The notes: a model not told the origin generated them from the sequence alone. DNA of 58,787 bases from Verrucomicrobiota bacterium (GCA_030829145.1 JAURBE010000002.1:1-58787), one strand, 5' to 3'. Positions 1 through 9,176 are shown, numbered from the stretch's first letter. A program made the numbers and translations.

Positions 1-469
1 GCGCACCTGCATGGTCGGATATCCGCTAAAGAACACACTCTCCGAACACGGCAGCGTGAATCGCGGCATCTGCCGCGTCGAACGCGGCGCGCTGCAGACC
101 GTCGAAGAGCACTGCACCATCTCGCGCGGCGCAGACGGGGTGGTGCGCGGTAACAATCTAGCAGGCGAGGCGGTAGAAATCGACGAGGCAGCGATCGTCT
201 CAATGAATTTCTGGGGCTTCACGCCGGCACTCTTTCCGAGCCTTGAAGCACGCTTCATCGAATTCCTCGAAGCGCATGGCGATGAGATGAAGTCCGAATG
301 CTATCTCCCGACCGTGATCGATACACTCATCCAATCCAAACAAACCGAGTGCGCGGTGATTGAGACTGACGGCGCTTGGTTTGGCGTCACCTACCCAGGC
401 GACAAGCCTTTCGTACAAGCCAGTATCGCTAAGCTGATTAAAGACGCGGAGTATCCAGCAGAATTATAA
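1..469 (+). CDS. Sugar-phosphate nucleotidyltransferase family protein, C-terminal part (5' end outside window)
   Basis: The reading frame is open from the first bases of the window to the stop at 467-469, so the true start and the N-terminal nucleotide-binding half are missing. The visible 152+ residues resemble the C-terminal part of NTP_transferase-family proteins (glucose-1-phosphate nucleotidyltransferase-like): a strand carrying 'SMNFWGFTPALF', followed by an acidic 'ESECYLPTVI'-like segment (seen as 'KSECYLPTVIDTLI') and a late 'GAWFGVTYPGDK' motif. Such enzymes make NDP-sugars for surface polysaccharides. The signature GxGTRxxP loop is not visible, so substrate cannot be assigned. Family call is from overall pattern; moderate confidence. 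Confidence 0.6.
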   Translation, partial: RTCMVGYPLKNTLSEHGSVNRGICRVERGALQTVEEHCTISRGADGVVRGNNLAGEAVEIDEAAIVSMNFWGFTPALFPSLEARFIEFLEAHGDEMKSECYLPTVIDTLIQSKQTECAVIETDGAWFGVTYPGDKPFVQASIAKLIKDAEYPAEL

Positions 470-480
470 GTCCCGCTTAT

Positions 481-1113
481 TTAGCCATCCGTGCCTACAG
501 GACTTGAGGCGACAGCATCCTTCGAGCGGTGTTTAAAAAAACCAAAGATCCGACGCAGCACAAAATACATTAGAATCAAGACCAAGACGCCGGCAACGAT
601 GGGCATTAGGATTGCAAGACCTGCCGTCAACACCGAGCCGCCTAACTCGGCAGTCGAAATCACCGGATTTCCAATTCCACCGGTCGTGGCAGTCGACGTG
701 CCTCGGGTAATCACTGCAGCGCCCTGCACCAATCCAGCGGTGCCGCCACCTGCGATCGTTGCTGCGATCCATTTCATGGAACCATCGCCGATGAATTCGG
801 GCATCATCGCCGCGGTGATGAATGTACCTGCAACCACTGCGGCAGGGGTTGCCACTGTATCGAGCAAGTTGTCCAGCCACGGGATGTAATAACTACCGAT
901 CTCCAGCGCCGTAGCGATACCAAGTGCCAATGTCACTGCTGGATTTCCCAACCACTGTTGATCTCCAAGCATTGCTTCGACATCCATTTCGCTCAACAGA
1001 TCAACATGCCCGCCCGCCGCCAGGCTGGTAATGAACAAGGGAACAAACACACGAAATCCACAGGCCGCAGCGAGGCCAACACCTGCAAAAATCGCCATGA
1101 CTTCATTCATCAT
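481..1113 (-). CDS. DUF4126 domain integral membrane protein
   Basis: A 210-residue protein with about five hydrophobic segments: 5-35, 60-75, 90-105, 115-135 and a strong final helix near 165-190. It ends in a basic tail (RRIFGFFKHRSK). The N-terminal 'AIFAGVGLAAACGFRVFVPLF' pattern and the central 'PWLDNLLDTVATPAAVVAGT' stretch match what I know of the DUF4126 family, whose function is unknown. The gene is convergent with the upstream nucleotidyltransferase, with only 11 bp between stops, and is transcribed in the same direction as gcvP, 62 bp downstream of it. No regulatory element was seen. Confidence 0.65.
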   Translation of the reverse strand: MMNEVMAIFAGVGLAAACGFRVFVPLFITSLAAGGHVDLLSEMDVEAMLGDQQWLGNPAVTLALGIATALEIGSYYIPWLDNLLDTVATPAAVVAGTFITAAMMPEFIGDGSMKWIAATIAGGGTAGLVQGAAVITRGTSTATTGGIGNPVISTAELGGSVLTAGLAILMPIVAGVLVLILMYFVLRRIFGFFKHRSKDAVASSPVGTDG

Positions 1114-1175
1114 GCGACTACGTTACCGATAAAGCGACGGCACGAAAAGCTCTGAATTCAAACAACGCCTGAAAG

Positions 1176-4124
1176 CTACAACGCGGCAACTACCTTGGCA
1201 TAGATCTCATCGACCGAGAGCTGCGCCAATTCTTTGGTCGAAATACGCGCACGATTGATCTTCGGTAACGACTCGAGCGATTCTGAGAGACAAACATCGC
1301 GATTTGCTTCGACCTCTTCGACCCGATCAATCGGGGTGAAATGCGGCGCAGAATTAAGTACGTCTGGATGCTCCTTGGCCAATTTAATGATTGCCCTCAC
1401 CGCTTCGGCGAAGCGATCTAGTTCAGCTTTGGTATAGCTCTCAGTCGGTTCGACCATCAGGCCAAGTGGCTCTGGCCACGCAACCGTCGGCGCATGGAAT
1501 CCAAAATCAAGGAACAGCTTGCCAATGCGCGGAGCCGCGTCCGTCTTGCGTAGCCCGACCGAGTCGAGCAGGCCAAAGTCTTGCTCCTTTAGGGTTAGGA
1601 TGAACTCGTGCATGCGCGGCTCACTGTCTGCACCCTTCGGTAGCAAAGCATAGTCCTGGGCAAGTTCTGCCTGTAAGTAGCGCGCACTCAAGACTGCCAC
1701 CGCTGACATACGGCGCACTCCCTCGCGCCCAAGGCGCAGTAAATAAGTGTAGCAACGAATCTTGTGGGCGAAATTCCCCCAATGACGGTGGAAGGAGCCG
1801 ATCGACTTCGGCGCGCGCACAGGTTGATAGAGCGCACCATCATACTCGATTTGATAACCAGGTAAATACGGAGTCAGACGCTCGCTGACCGCAACGATCG
1901 CATCACCTGGACCGCCACCGCCATGTGGAATGGTCCATGTCTTGTGTAAATTATTATGCACTGCATCGACACCCAGCGCCCCGAGATCGACCCAGCCAGC
2001 AATCGCATTCATATTCGCACCATCCATGTAGACAAGTCCGCCTATTGCGTGAATTTTATCAGCAATTTGCTTAAAGGATGTTTCAAAAATACCGCTGGTG
2101 TTCGGGTTGGTAATCATCACACCCGCGATACGGTTGCCATATTCTTCGATACAGCGGTCGAGGTGTTCATTCAGTACACGCCCCTCGGTATCTGCATCGA
2201 GATAAACGATCTTACCCTGCTTACCAGTAAAACCAGCCATAGTCGCAGTGGCAAAATTGGTGCCGTGGGCAGAACTAGGGATTAAAATTACATCACGTAC
2301 TTCGTCGCGGTCGCGGTGGTAAGCTTGAAACAACTTGAGCCCGACGAGCTCGCCTTGAGCACCGGCTAGCGGCTGCGTCGTGACAGCAGCTAATCCTGTG
2401 ATTTGTTTAAACCACTCTTGGATTTCGTGAAGTACATACAGGCAACCTTGCGCATCTTCAATCGGCGCCTGCGGGTGTACGTCGGTAAAGCCCTGCAATC
2501 CTGCCGCCCAGTCGTTGACCTTCGGATTGTACTTCATCGTACACGATCCAAGCGGATAACAGCCATCGTCAGGGCTGACATTCAGGTCCCCAAGACGCTG
2601 GTAATAAGTAATCACCTCTGCTGCTGAGTAAGTCGGCAGGCCCGGCGCAACTAGGCGCGTCATCGAGCCCGCAACTGGTGAAAGGGCTGCTGCCTCGACT
2701 AAACTCGCAGCTCCAAAAATATCTTTAAATACAGCGACTAATTCTGTGATGTCTTGTTCACGATTTGAGAATGACAACTTCAGTAACTGGCGCTCACCAG
2801 CCAAGCGCGCGGATACGTCTGCTCCCGCAAGAATGTTACTCGCACGCGCCTTCGCCAGCACAGTTGATACTGGCTTTGATAGCTCCAAAGTCACTTCGTG
2901 ATATGAGGTCGAATCTGGAAATGCCAGCGACACACCATCAAACACCGTTAAACACTCAACTGCCTCGACTAAACGCGCGCGCAGACCTGAAAGAATCGCC
3001 TCCAGACCCGAATCGCCACGCTCCAGTAATGCGGCACCTACCAGCGTCGCCACGAAGGCTTGGTTCGAACAAATGTTGGACGTAGCTTTATCCTTACGAA
3101 TGTGTTGCTCACGAGTGGATAATACACCGACGCGACATTCACGTCCCGAGCTATCCTTGGCTTTGCCAATGAATCGACCCGGCGCCGCACGAACTCCTGC
3201 TCGTTCTTTTGCAGAAAAGCGTACGCCAAATAGGCCGAGCCCAGGGCCACCATAGTTGGGCGCGAGCGCGAGGTGCTGCGCTTCACCAACGATGATATCG
3301 ACCCCCTTGCTACCAAAATCGGATGGTGCTTTTAACCCTCCGGGAGCCAGTAGCATCGGATCAATCACGGCCACACTCTTGACTTTAAGATCCGCGGCAA
3401 GCTCCGTGAGTGCATCCACCTCCTCAATCAAACCAAAGGTGTTCACGTGCGGAAACACAATCGCAGCAAGTCGCGCACCAGCTGTTTCCGCCGCATCCTT
3501 GAGTGCTGCTTGGTCAATCAAACCACTGCGCTGATTCACCGGCACTCGTACTAGTTCGACTTCAGTACCTTCGGCTAAGGTCTCCAGCACTTCCAAGTCG
3601 CCAGGATATAAAGTCTCGGGAATAATCGCGACTGACTTGCCGCGCGCCATACGAATCGCTGCACAAATGCCTTCAAAAATCGATGTCGAGCGATCGTAGA
3701 GCGATGCATTAACAGCCTCAAACCCAGTCAGGCGTGCCATCGAGCACTGATAAATCCAGTGGGCGAGCAATGTGCCTTGGCTCAACTCTGGCTGATACGG
3801 AGTATAAGCCGTCGTCAAATTACGGATTTCACAAACCGGTGCCACCACCGCGGAAGGCACAAAATCAGGCACACCATCACCAAGAAAACTGGTGCCCGTA
3901 CGATTCATCTTCGAAATTTCTTCGAGTCGCGTGTAAAGCGCATCATAGGCTAGTTCCTCTGGCAACGTGCCTGCGTCCTTGAACTGAACGTCCGCAGGAA
4001 TATGATCAAAGAGCTCGCCAAGCGAGGCTTTGCCTACAGTTTTCAGCATTGCATCAATGTCAGAGTTGCTGGCTGGAATGTAATGGCGCGCGTGTTCGCG
4101 CTGATCGACGGAAGTATTTTGCAT
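1176..4124 (-). CDS. gcvP: Glycine dehydrogenase (decarboxylating), P-protein of the glycine cleavage system
   Basis: A 982-residue P-protein in which the P1 and P2 halves are one chain, as in E. coli and eukaryotes rather than split gcvPA/gcvPB. It decarboxylates glycine with PLP and passes the aminomethyl group to lipoyl-GcvH. The N-terminal half opens with 'HYIPASNSDIDAMLKTVG', typical of GcvPA. The C-terminal half has the PLP lysine motif 'NNLHKTWTIPHGGGGPG', with K728 as the Schiff-base lysine, followed by the glycine-rich loop. The ATG at 4124 fits the family N-terminus but has no Shine-Dalgarno. gcvT lies divergently 176 bp away; gcvH is not in the window. Confidence 0.96.
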   Translation of the reverse strand: MQNTSVDQREHARHYIPASNSDIDAMLKTVGKASLGELFDHIPADVQFKDAGTLPEELAYDALYTRLEEISKMNRTGTSFLGDGVPDFVPSAVVAPVCEIRNLTTAYTPYQPELSQGTLLAHWIYQCSMARLTGFEAVNASLYDRSTSIFEGICAAIRMARGKSVAIIPETLYPGDLEVLETLAEGTEVELVRVPVNQRSGLIDQAALKDAAETAGARLAAIVFPHVNTFGLIEEVDALTELAADLKVKSVAVIDPMLLAPGGLKAPSDFGSKGVDIIVGEAQHLALAPNYGGPGLGLFGVRFSAKERAGVRAAPGRFIGKAKDSSGRECRVGVLSTREQHIRKDKATSNICSNQAFVATLVGAALLERGDSGLEAILSGLRARLVEAVECLTVFDGVSLAFPDSTSYHEVTLELSKPVSTVLAKARASNILAGADVSARLAGERQLLKLSFSNREQDITELVAVFKDIFGAASLVEAAALSPVAGSMTRLVAPGLPTYSAAEVITYYQRLGDLNVSPDDGCYPLGSCTMKYNPKVNDWAAGLQGFTDVHPQAPIEDAQGCLYVLHEIQEWFKQITGLAAVTTQPLAGAQGELVGLKLFQAYHRDRDEVRDVILIPSSAHGTNFATATMAGFTGKQGKIVYLDADTEGRVLNEHLDRCIEEYGNRIAGVMITNPNTSGIFETSFKQIADKIHAIGGLVYMDGANMNAIAGWVDLGALGVDAVHNNLHKTWTIPHGGGGPGDAIVAVSERLTPYLPGYQIEYDGALYQPVRAPKSIGSFHRHWGNFAHKIRCYTYLLRLGREGVRRMSAVAVLSARYLQAELAQDYALLPKGADSEPRMHEFILTLKEQDFGLLDSVGLRKTDAAPRIGKLFLDFGFHAPTVAWPEPLGLMVEPTESYTKAELDRFAEAVRAIIKLAKEHPDVLNSAPHFTPIDRVEEVEANRDVCLSESLESLPKINRARISTKELAQLSVDEIYAKVVAAL

Positions 4125-4300
4125 TTTTATGAAAACTGAGACTTAACAACAAACAAAATTAAGCATTCATTGCTACTGACATATAGGTGCATCTCACACA
4201 ATGCGTCTATGATTCCTTCGCAAGTTTCTTTACACAATTTCACCCTTTTTTCATCTCACAATCATTTTGAAGGGCACACGCCCGTCAGCTGCTAAATTAC

Positions 4301-5392
4301 ATGTCAGACATCCTACAAATCCCACTGCACGACTTTCATGCCGAGCGAGGCGCACGCTTCGTTAACTTCGGTGGCTGGAATATGCCGGTGCAATACACGA
4401 GCATCCTCGAGGAACATCAGGCAGTACGCAGTGCTGCCGGATTGTTCGATGTCAGCCACATGGGCGAATTTCTGGTCACTGGCGTGGACGCAGCGCTGTT
4501 CCTGGATAAACTGCTGGTCAATGCGATCCACAATGCCCCGATCGGCAAAGCAGTTTACTCGCCAATGTGCGCGAGCGATGGCGGCGTCGTCGATGATTTG
4601 ATCGTTTACCGTACTGGTGAGGAAACCTTTTTAGTCTGCGTCAACGCGAGTAACATTGAAAAAGACTTTGGTTGGTTCCTCAAGCAGGCCAAGCGGTGGG
4701 AGCTTGATGTACTCATCGAAGACCAATCCGACGACTTCGCACTGCTCGCGCTGCAAGGCCCCAAAGCCAGCACAATCCTCGAAGCGGTCGGCCTCGATGC
4801 TCTCCATGAAATCAAAAAATTCTGGCATGCCACGCGCCGCTTTGCAGGAGAAAAAATACGCGTTTGCCGCACTGGCTACACCGGTGAAGATGGCTTCGAA
4901 ATCTACGCATCTCCAGCTGCTGCAGAAGCATTAGCGCGTGAAATTATGAGTCAAGGCGAGCCATTTGGCGTGCAACTCTGTGGCCTCGGTTGCCGCGACA
5001 GCCTAAGACTCGAGGCAGGCTACCCGCTGTATGGGCATGAACTCAGCGACAGCATTACTCCACTTGAAGCCAGTCTCGACTGGACCGTTAAATTACAAAA
5101 AGAGGACTTCATTGGCAAAAACGCACTCAGCGAACAGCTGGAAAATGGCATTCCACGCCGCGTGCTTCATTTTAAACTCGATAGCCGCCGAATCGCCCGC
5201 GAAGGCACCGCTGTCATCAATGCCGCTGGCGATATCGTCGGGCAAGTGCTGTCTGGGACACTCTCACCAATACTCGGTCGCCCTATTGGTAGCGCGATCG
5301 TCTCAACTGAAGCGGCAGAAAGCCCCCTTTGGGTCGACCTGCGCGGCAATCACATCGCCTTGGAAGTAAGTAGACCTCCACTCCATCAATAA
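4301..5392 (+). CDS. gcvT: Glycine cleavage system aminomethyltransferase (T-protein)
   Basis: A 363-residue T-protein of normal length. It transfers the methylene group from aminomethyl-lipoyl GcvH to tetrahydrofolate, releasing ammonia. The N-terminus 'LHDFHAERGARFVNFGGW' and 'GLFDVSHMGEF' are folate-binding landmarks, and 'CRTGYTGEDGFEIY' near residues 187-200 is the highly conserved core motif. The C-terminal barrel ('GQVLSGTLSPILGRPIGSAIV') is present, so the protein looks complete. It is divergent from gcvP, so both may be controlled from the shared 176-bp region. I looked there for a glycine riboswitch and saw none. Confidence 0.96.
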   Translation: MSDILQIPLHDFHAERGARFVNFGGWNMPVQYTSILEEHQAVRSAAGLFDVSHMGEFLVTGVDAALFLDKLLVNAIHNAPIGKAVYSPMCASDGGVVDDLIVYRTGEETFLVCVNASNIEKDFGWFLKQAKRWELDVLIEDQSDDFALLALQGPKASTILEAVGLDALHEIKKFWHATRRFAGEKIRVCRTGYTGEDGFEIYASPAAAEALAREIMSQGEPFGVQLCGLGCRDSLRLEAGYPLYGHELSDSITPLEASLDWTVKLQKEDFIGKNALSEQLENGIPRRVLHFKLDSRRIAREGTAVINAAGDIVGQVLSGTLSPILGRPIGSAIVSTEAAESPLWVDLRGNHIALEVSRPPLHQ

Positions 5393-5419
5393 AACGCCCA
5401 GCGCTTTATTGATAAAGTA

Positions 5420-6535
5420 CTAGTGCGACGCACTGCTGTCCACAGGATCAGCTACAACAGGAGTGGTTGCTTCCCGCGCGACCGGCTGTGGCTCCGCCGT
5501 TGTATCCGACTGCTCTTGAGCATCTGCTTGCCGCACAATCGGCACTCGATCCGGGCGCGGTGCTGTTTTAAGCGAGAACTCCAACACTTCCTCTCCACGC
5601 TTGATGACTAGCGAGGTGAATTGATTTGCGCGTGTGAAAAATACAGCACCCGGCACATCAGAGACATCCTGTATCGGATGTCCTGCAATTGAGATCAAAC
5701 GGTCACCTTCAAGTAAACCTGCCTGACCAGCCGGCGCATCTTCAATCACAGTCGAAAGATAGACCGCATTCTCCATCTCAGCCCCAAGCTGTTCAGCAAC
5801 TTCGAAGCCCATCCAACTATGAATGATGTGCCCGGAAAACAATAAATCATCACGCACCCTTGCTAAAGCCGGAACCGGCAGGCAATAGGATGCATCCAAC
5901 TCGGTAATAGAGGCGACTGACATACCTATTAAATGACCATTAATGTCTAAAACTGGGCATCCTCCTTGTCCTGCATTCACCGAAATAGACGTACGAATGT
6001 ATTCGGTCGGGAACACTTTGTTCCCTAATTTCTTATCCACCCCAGTCACGATCCCCATCGATGGAGACGGCTCAAAATCAAGTGGACAAGCGATCGCAAT
6101 TGCAAGTGCTCCTAACTCAGGGCGCGCGACCGTGGCATCCATCGTGACGATTGAAAAATCTTCAGGTAATTCCAGCACCCGGAGCACAGAGACATTCGTT
6201 AAACGATCATGACCGATTGCTTCGGTGGCATACGGCTTACCCTTATATTCAATCCACACGCGACTCGCACCCGCAGCACGGCTCGCACTGACCAATACAT
6301 GGCCTTCCTTGCTGACAAAAAAACCGGTGCCAACTCGCAGCATAACTTTAGTAGTGCTGCCCTCGCCAGAACCACGGTAAGCAGCCTTCACGCGTACCAC
6401 TGCATCTTTGTTTTGCTCAAACACATCTATCAGACGCTGCTGTAAAGCCAACGCATCTGCCGAGCCGGCAAACAATCGCACCGAACTTACCACTGTAAGC
6501 AGCAGTGCTATCCACCCGTAGTGAAACATACTCAA
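5420..6535 (-). CDS. HtrA/DegP-like trypsin-fold PDZ protein with all three catalytic residues replaced (pseudoprotease)
   Basis: A 371-residue exported protein: signal-like segment 8-24, trypsin-like domain about 40-225, one PDZ domain about 240-325, then a Pro/Thr-rich tail. The fold landmarks of HtrA are clear ('GTGFFVSKEGHV', 'INGHLIGM', 'AGLLEGDRLISIAGHPI'). The catalytic positions are not: the His site reads S85 ('LVSASRAA' where HtrA has 'TNNHVV'), the Asp site reads N114 ('DRLTNVSVL'), and the Ser site reads G191 ('NAGQGGCP' instead of 'NRGNSGGA'). It is therefore predicted to bind, not cut, peptides. It starts 2 bp after the anti-sigma-like gene, in an operon with an ECF sigma factor, an order reminiscent of algU-mucA-...-mucD. 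Confidence 0.85.
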   Translation of the reverse strand: MSMFHYGWIALLLTVVSSVRLFAGSADALALQQRLIDVFEQNKDAVVRVKAAYRGSGEGSTTKVMLRVGTGFFVSKEGHVLVSASRAAGASRVWIEYKGKPYATEAIGHDRLTNVSVLRVLELPEDFSIVTMDATVARPELGALAIAIACPLDFEPSPSMGIVTGVDKKLGNKVFPTEYIRTSISVNAGQGGCPVLDINGHLIGMSVASITELDASYCLPVPALARVRDDLLFSGHIIHSWMGFEVAEQLGAEMENAVYLSTVIEDAPAGQAGLLEGDRLISIAGHPIQDVSDVPGAVFFTRANQFTSLVIKRGEEVLEFSLKTAPRPDRVPIVRQADAQEQSDTTAEPQPVAREATTPVVADPVDSSASH

Positions 6536-6537
6536 AG

Positions 6538-7104
6538 TTAGTAAACCAAGCTGGCCACACCTGCGGATGCAAATGAGACGCGTGCCTGAGCGCTTTCAGT
6601 CATATATGCCGATGCATCGTATGAAGCGACTTGCATGCTTTCCATTCCGAAATCACGGATAAAGTTCACATCATCCGAATTCGTATCCACCGAGATCGCA
6701 TCGGCATAGTAATCAGTCATGCTCTGCTCACTGGCCACTGCGTCCAAATCAGAACCATACATATGCCCTGCCGCCGCTACATCACCACTCGGAACAACCG
6801 CCGCGGAATCCATTGCTATCGAGCCCGTAGAGCTAGCCATCGGCTGAAATGCAGGACGCACCAATACCATCCCAACCACTACCGCTGCTGCTGCGAGCGC
6901 AGTGTTCTGCAAAATCCGTCCGGAAAAGCCACGCATCAATTGTAAATACCATGGGTCTTTTTTAACTAAAGTCTGCAGCATTCGCTGATGTAGCTCTTGA
7001 TCGAATTCATTCCAGAATTGATCCGACGGACGTTCAGATCGCTTGAGGCGAAGAAGGTCTTCGAGGTTGATTTCAGCTTGGTGCTCTTGTGGATGGTTAG
7101 CCAT
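6538..7104 (-). CDS. Single-pass membrane protein, candidate anti-sigma factor
   Basis: A 188-residue protein of no recognised family. The N-terminal 60 residues are charged and probably cytoplasmic ('LEDLLRLKRSERPSDQFWNEFDQ'-like). One transmembrane helix lies at about 66-83, and a small-residue and Asp-rich segment of about 100 residues would be outside the membrane. No zinc-binding HxxxCxxC (ZAS) motif is present. The call rests on context: it lies 26 bp downstream of an ECF sigma gene and 2 bp upstream of an HtrA-like gene, the position of an anti-sigma regulator. The architecture (cytoplasmic helix, TM, extracytoplasmic part) is compatible. Other membrane roles are possible. Confidence 0.5.
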   Translation of the reverse strand: MANHPQEHQAEINLEDLLRLKRSERPSDQFWNEFDQELHQRMLQTLVKKDPWYLQLMRGFSGRILQNTALAAAAVVVGMVLVRPAFQPMASSTGSIAMDSAAVVPSGDVAAAGHMYGSDLDAVASEQSMTDYYADAISVDTNSDDVNFIRDFGMESMQVASYDASAYMTESAQARVSFASAGVASLVY

Positions 7105-7130
7105 AAGTTCTTGGTTAATGACGGATCGAA

Positions 7131-7763
7131 TTATCCTAGGTAGTCCTTCAAATATGATTGGAGTTGCTGCTTCGCGTAGTGCAAACGAGAGCGCACAGTG
7201 CCGACAGAAGCCTTAGTGATCTCTGCAATCTCAACGTGGCTAAGGCCTTCAATTTCATGTAAAACGACCACAGTTCGATGTTTAGGAGACAATTTTTGCA
7301 ACGAATCGTTCAATTTTTCCTGTAGCTCATGCACGATTGCCCCTTTTTCACTACGGTTTTTCGCCGTCAAACTCTCAATGATATCAGTCGAATGCACCTC
7401 TTCATTGATATTCTCGTAGCTGATGTAACGACGACGGCTGCGCTTCTTCAAAAAAGTCATCGTCGAATTAATCGCGATTCTGTAGATCCAAGTGAAAAAC
7501 GACGACTTGCCCTTGAAGCGTGCAATCGCCTGAAACGCTTTGATAAAAGTCTCCTGAGTCAAATCAGAGGCATCTTCGCGATTACTCGTCATGTTATAAA
7601 TAACAGAGAAGATATGTTCGCGATACTTCTGCACTAACTGATCAAAGGCTGCTACATTACCAGCTTGCACTCGCTGCACCACCGCCCAATCAAGATCGCG
7701 CTCCGTCAGCGGAGCGTCCTGCGCTGGTGCGAAGGTCTTTGAAACTGAACCTGTTGTTGCCAT
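7131..7763 (-). CDS. RNA polymerase sigma factor, sigma-70 ECF subfamily
   Basis: A 210-residue ECF sigma factor. Region 2 (about 38-105) contains 'AFDQLVQKYREHIFSVIY' and 'DASDLTQETFIKAFQAI', which bind core enzyme and the -10 element. Region 4 (about 148-205) contains 'LSPKHRTVVVLHEIEGLSHVEIAE' and a helix-turn-helix 'ASVGTVRSRLHYAKQQL' for the -35. It carries an extra N-terminal ~20 residues before region 2. It is the first gene of a three-gene operon (sigma, anti-sigma-like, HtrA-like), which suggests an envelope-stress regulon. The start at 7763 has no Shine-Dalgarno; no self-regulated promoter was identified. Confidence 0.93.
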   Translation of the reverse strand: MATTGSVSKTFAPAQDAPLTERDLDWAVVQRVQAGNVAAFDQLVQKYREHIFSVIYNMTSNREDASDLTQETFIKAFQAIARFKGKSSFFTWIYRIAINSTMTFLKKRSRRRYISYENINEEVHSTDIIESLTAKNRSEKGAIVHELQEKLNDSLQKLSPKHRTVVVLHEIEGLSHVEIAEITKASVGTVRSRLHYAKQQLQSYLKDYLG

Positions 7764-7891
7764 TAAGATAGGTTAGATAAAACCATTCGCACACCAATTG
7801 CAAGTCAGCATCAATTGCCTAGAAATAAGTAAAATTCGCGCCCAAAAAGAAAAGAGATTCTTAATTTGCCGTCCTCGATTACTTTTACACA

Positions 7892-7922
7892 TTGACAGCT
7901 CTACCATGAAAGATGGTAACAA
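7892..7922 (+). promoter_or_regulatory. Possible promoter with small palindrome upstream of the fabF-like gene
   Basis: A perfect TTGACA hexamer (7892-7897) is followed after 19 bp by TAACAA (7917-7922), a poor -10. The palindrome TACCAT-GAAAG-ATGGTA (7902-7907 and 7913-7918) sits in the spacer and could be an operator. A TATAAT at 7931-7936 lies only 1 bp before the ATG and so is unlikely to be the -10 for a transcript with a leader. Tentative. Confidence 0.3.
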
Positions 7923-7937
7923 TGTCCGCTTATAATT

Positions 7938-9176
7938 ATGCACAAGTCGCGTATAGTCATCACAGGCGTCGGTCTCACCGCGCCAAACGGTAATACCCTC
8001 GAGGAATATCGAAAGAATCTCCTAGCTGGAGTCGCTGGCGTCCAAATCATCGATATGCGCTACATGGGTAAAGTTCCGGCAGGCGTCTGCAACTTCGACC
8101 CGAAGCAATATCAGAGCCGCAAGGAACTCCGCGTGGGGACTCGCGCAGGCAGCATCGCCATCTACGCTGCGCATGAAGCCGTGAATAACAGCGGCCTTGA
8201 TTTTGAGAATTTTGATAAAAGTCGGATCGGTGTCTATGTCGGCACGACTGAGCACGGCAACGTCGAAACCGAAAATGAAGTGTATAATATCTCTCAATTC
8301 GACTACGACACCCGGTTCTGGACTCACCACCACAATCCACGCACCGTAGCCAACAACCCCGCAGGAGAGATCACCATCAACATGGGGATTACAGGGCCGC
8401 ACTACACCATCGGTGCTGCCTGCGCGGCTGGTAATGCGGGCCTAGTGCAAGCACTACAAATGCTCCGCCTTGGCGAAGTCGACTTCGCCCTCGCTGGGGG
8501 CGTCAGTGAAAGTATTCAGTCCTTTGGGATCTTCGCGGGCTTTAAGAGCCAAGGAGCTTTAGGCACTCACGAAAGCGACCCCAACAAGACCAGTCGCCCA
8601 TTTGATAAAAGCCGCAACGGTATCGTCGTCTCCGAAGGTGGCTGTATCTATACCCTCGAGCGCCTTGAAGACGCGCAAGCACGGGGTGCCAACATTATCG
8701 CTGAGATTGTCGGCTACAGGATCAACTCTGATGCTGGTGACTACGTACTTCCCGACCCTGTTCGTCAGGCCGAATGCATGCGCGCAGCACTCAGTGTCGC
8801 AGGCATGCAGCCTGAAGATGTTGATATCGTCAATACCCACGCCACCTCGACGCCCATGGGCGACATTCAGGAGTGCAAGGCCATCAATGAGGTATTCGGT
8901 GACAGTCCAACGACCTATATCAACAACACCAAGAGCTTCATCGGCCACTGCATGGGCGCGGCTGGTGCCCTCGAACTGGCAGGCAATCTGCCCTCCTTCA
9001 AGGACCATATAATTCACCCAACTATCAACATTGAAGAGCTCGACCCAGAATGCGCGATGCCAAATCTGGTAATAAATGAGCCGCGCAAGGTTGACGAAGT
9101 GAAAGTTATCCTCAACAACTCATTCGGAATGCTTGGTATTAATTCAGCACTGATCGTTAAAAAGTTCGAGAATTAA
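7938..9176 (+). CDS. Beta-ketoacyl-ACP synthase, KAS I/II (FabF-like) family
   Basis: A 412-residue condensing enzyme of normal FabF length. It catalyses Claisen condensation of an acyl chain with malonyl-ACP. The Cys-His-His triad and conserved lysine are visible: C162 in 'GAACAAGNAG', H301 in 'NTHATSTPMGD', K332 and H337 in 'NTKSFIGHCMGAAGALE'. The gatekeeper-region phenylalanine pattern 'NNSFGMLGINSALIV' ends the protein. It is followed by an ACP gene (46-bp gap) and a CrtI-like FAD oxidoreductase, with no fabD, fabG or fabH around. It may therefore belong to a specialised lipid pathway rather than housekeeping synthesis. Gene symbol withheld for that reason. Confidence 0.9.
   Translation: MHKSRIVITGVGLTAPNGNTLEEYRKNLLAGVAGVQIIDMRYMGKVPAGVCNFDPKQYQSRKELRVGTRAGSIAIYAAHEAVNNSGLDFENFDKSRIGVYVGTTEHGNVETENEVYNISQFDYDTRFWTHHHNPRTVANNPAGEITINMGITGPHYTIGAACAAGNAGLVQALQMLRLGEVDFALAGGVSESIQSFGIFAGFKSQGALGTHESDPNKTSRPFDKSRNGIVVSEGGCIYTLERLEDAQARGANIIAEIVGYRINSDAGDYVLPDPVRQAECMRAALSVAGMQPEDVDIVNTHATSTPMGDIQECKAINEVFGDSPTTYINNTKSFIGHCMGAAGALELAGNLPSFKDHIIHPTINIEELDPECAMPNLVINEPRKVDEVKVILNNSFGMLGINSALIVKKFEN

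Noticed and set aside
491-889. Plus-strand ORF of 132 codons opposite the DUF4126 gene
   Set aside because: It is the mirror of a real membrane protein gene; its translation is low-complexity Pro/Thr/Ala.
4125-4300. Possible glycine riboswitch upstream of gcvT or gcvP
   Set aside because: No conserved GGAGAG-type core or tandem aptamer pattern can be seen; the region is AT-rich and unstructured.
7931-7936. TATAAT immediately before the fabF-like ATG as its -10 box
   Set aside because: It ends 1 bp before the start codon, leaving no room for a transcript that includes the ATG.
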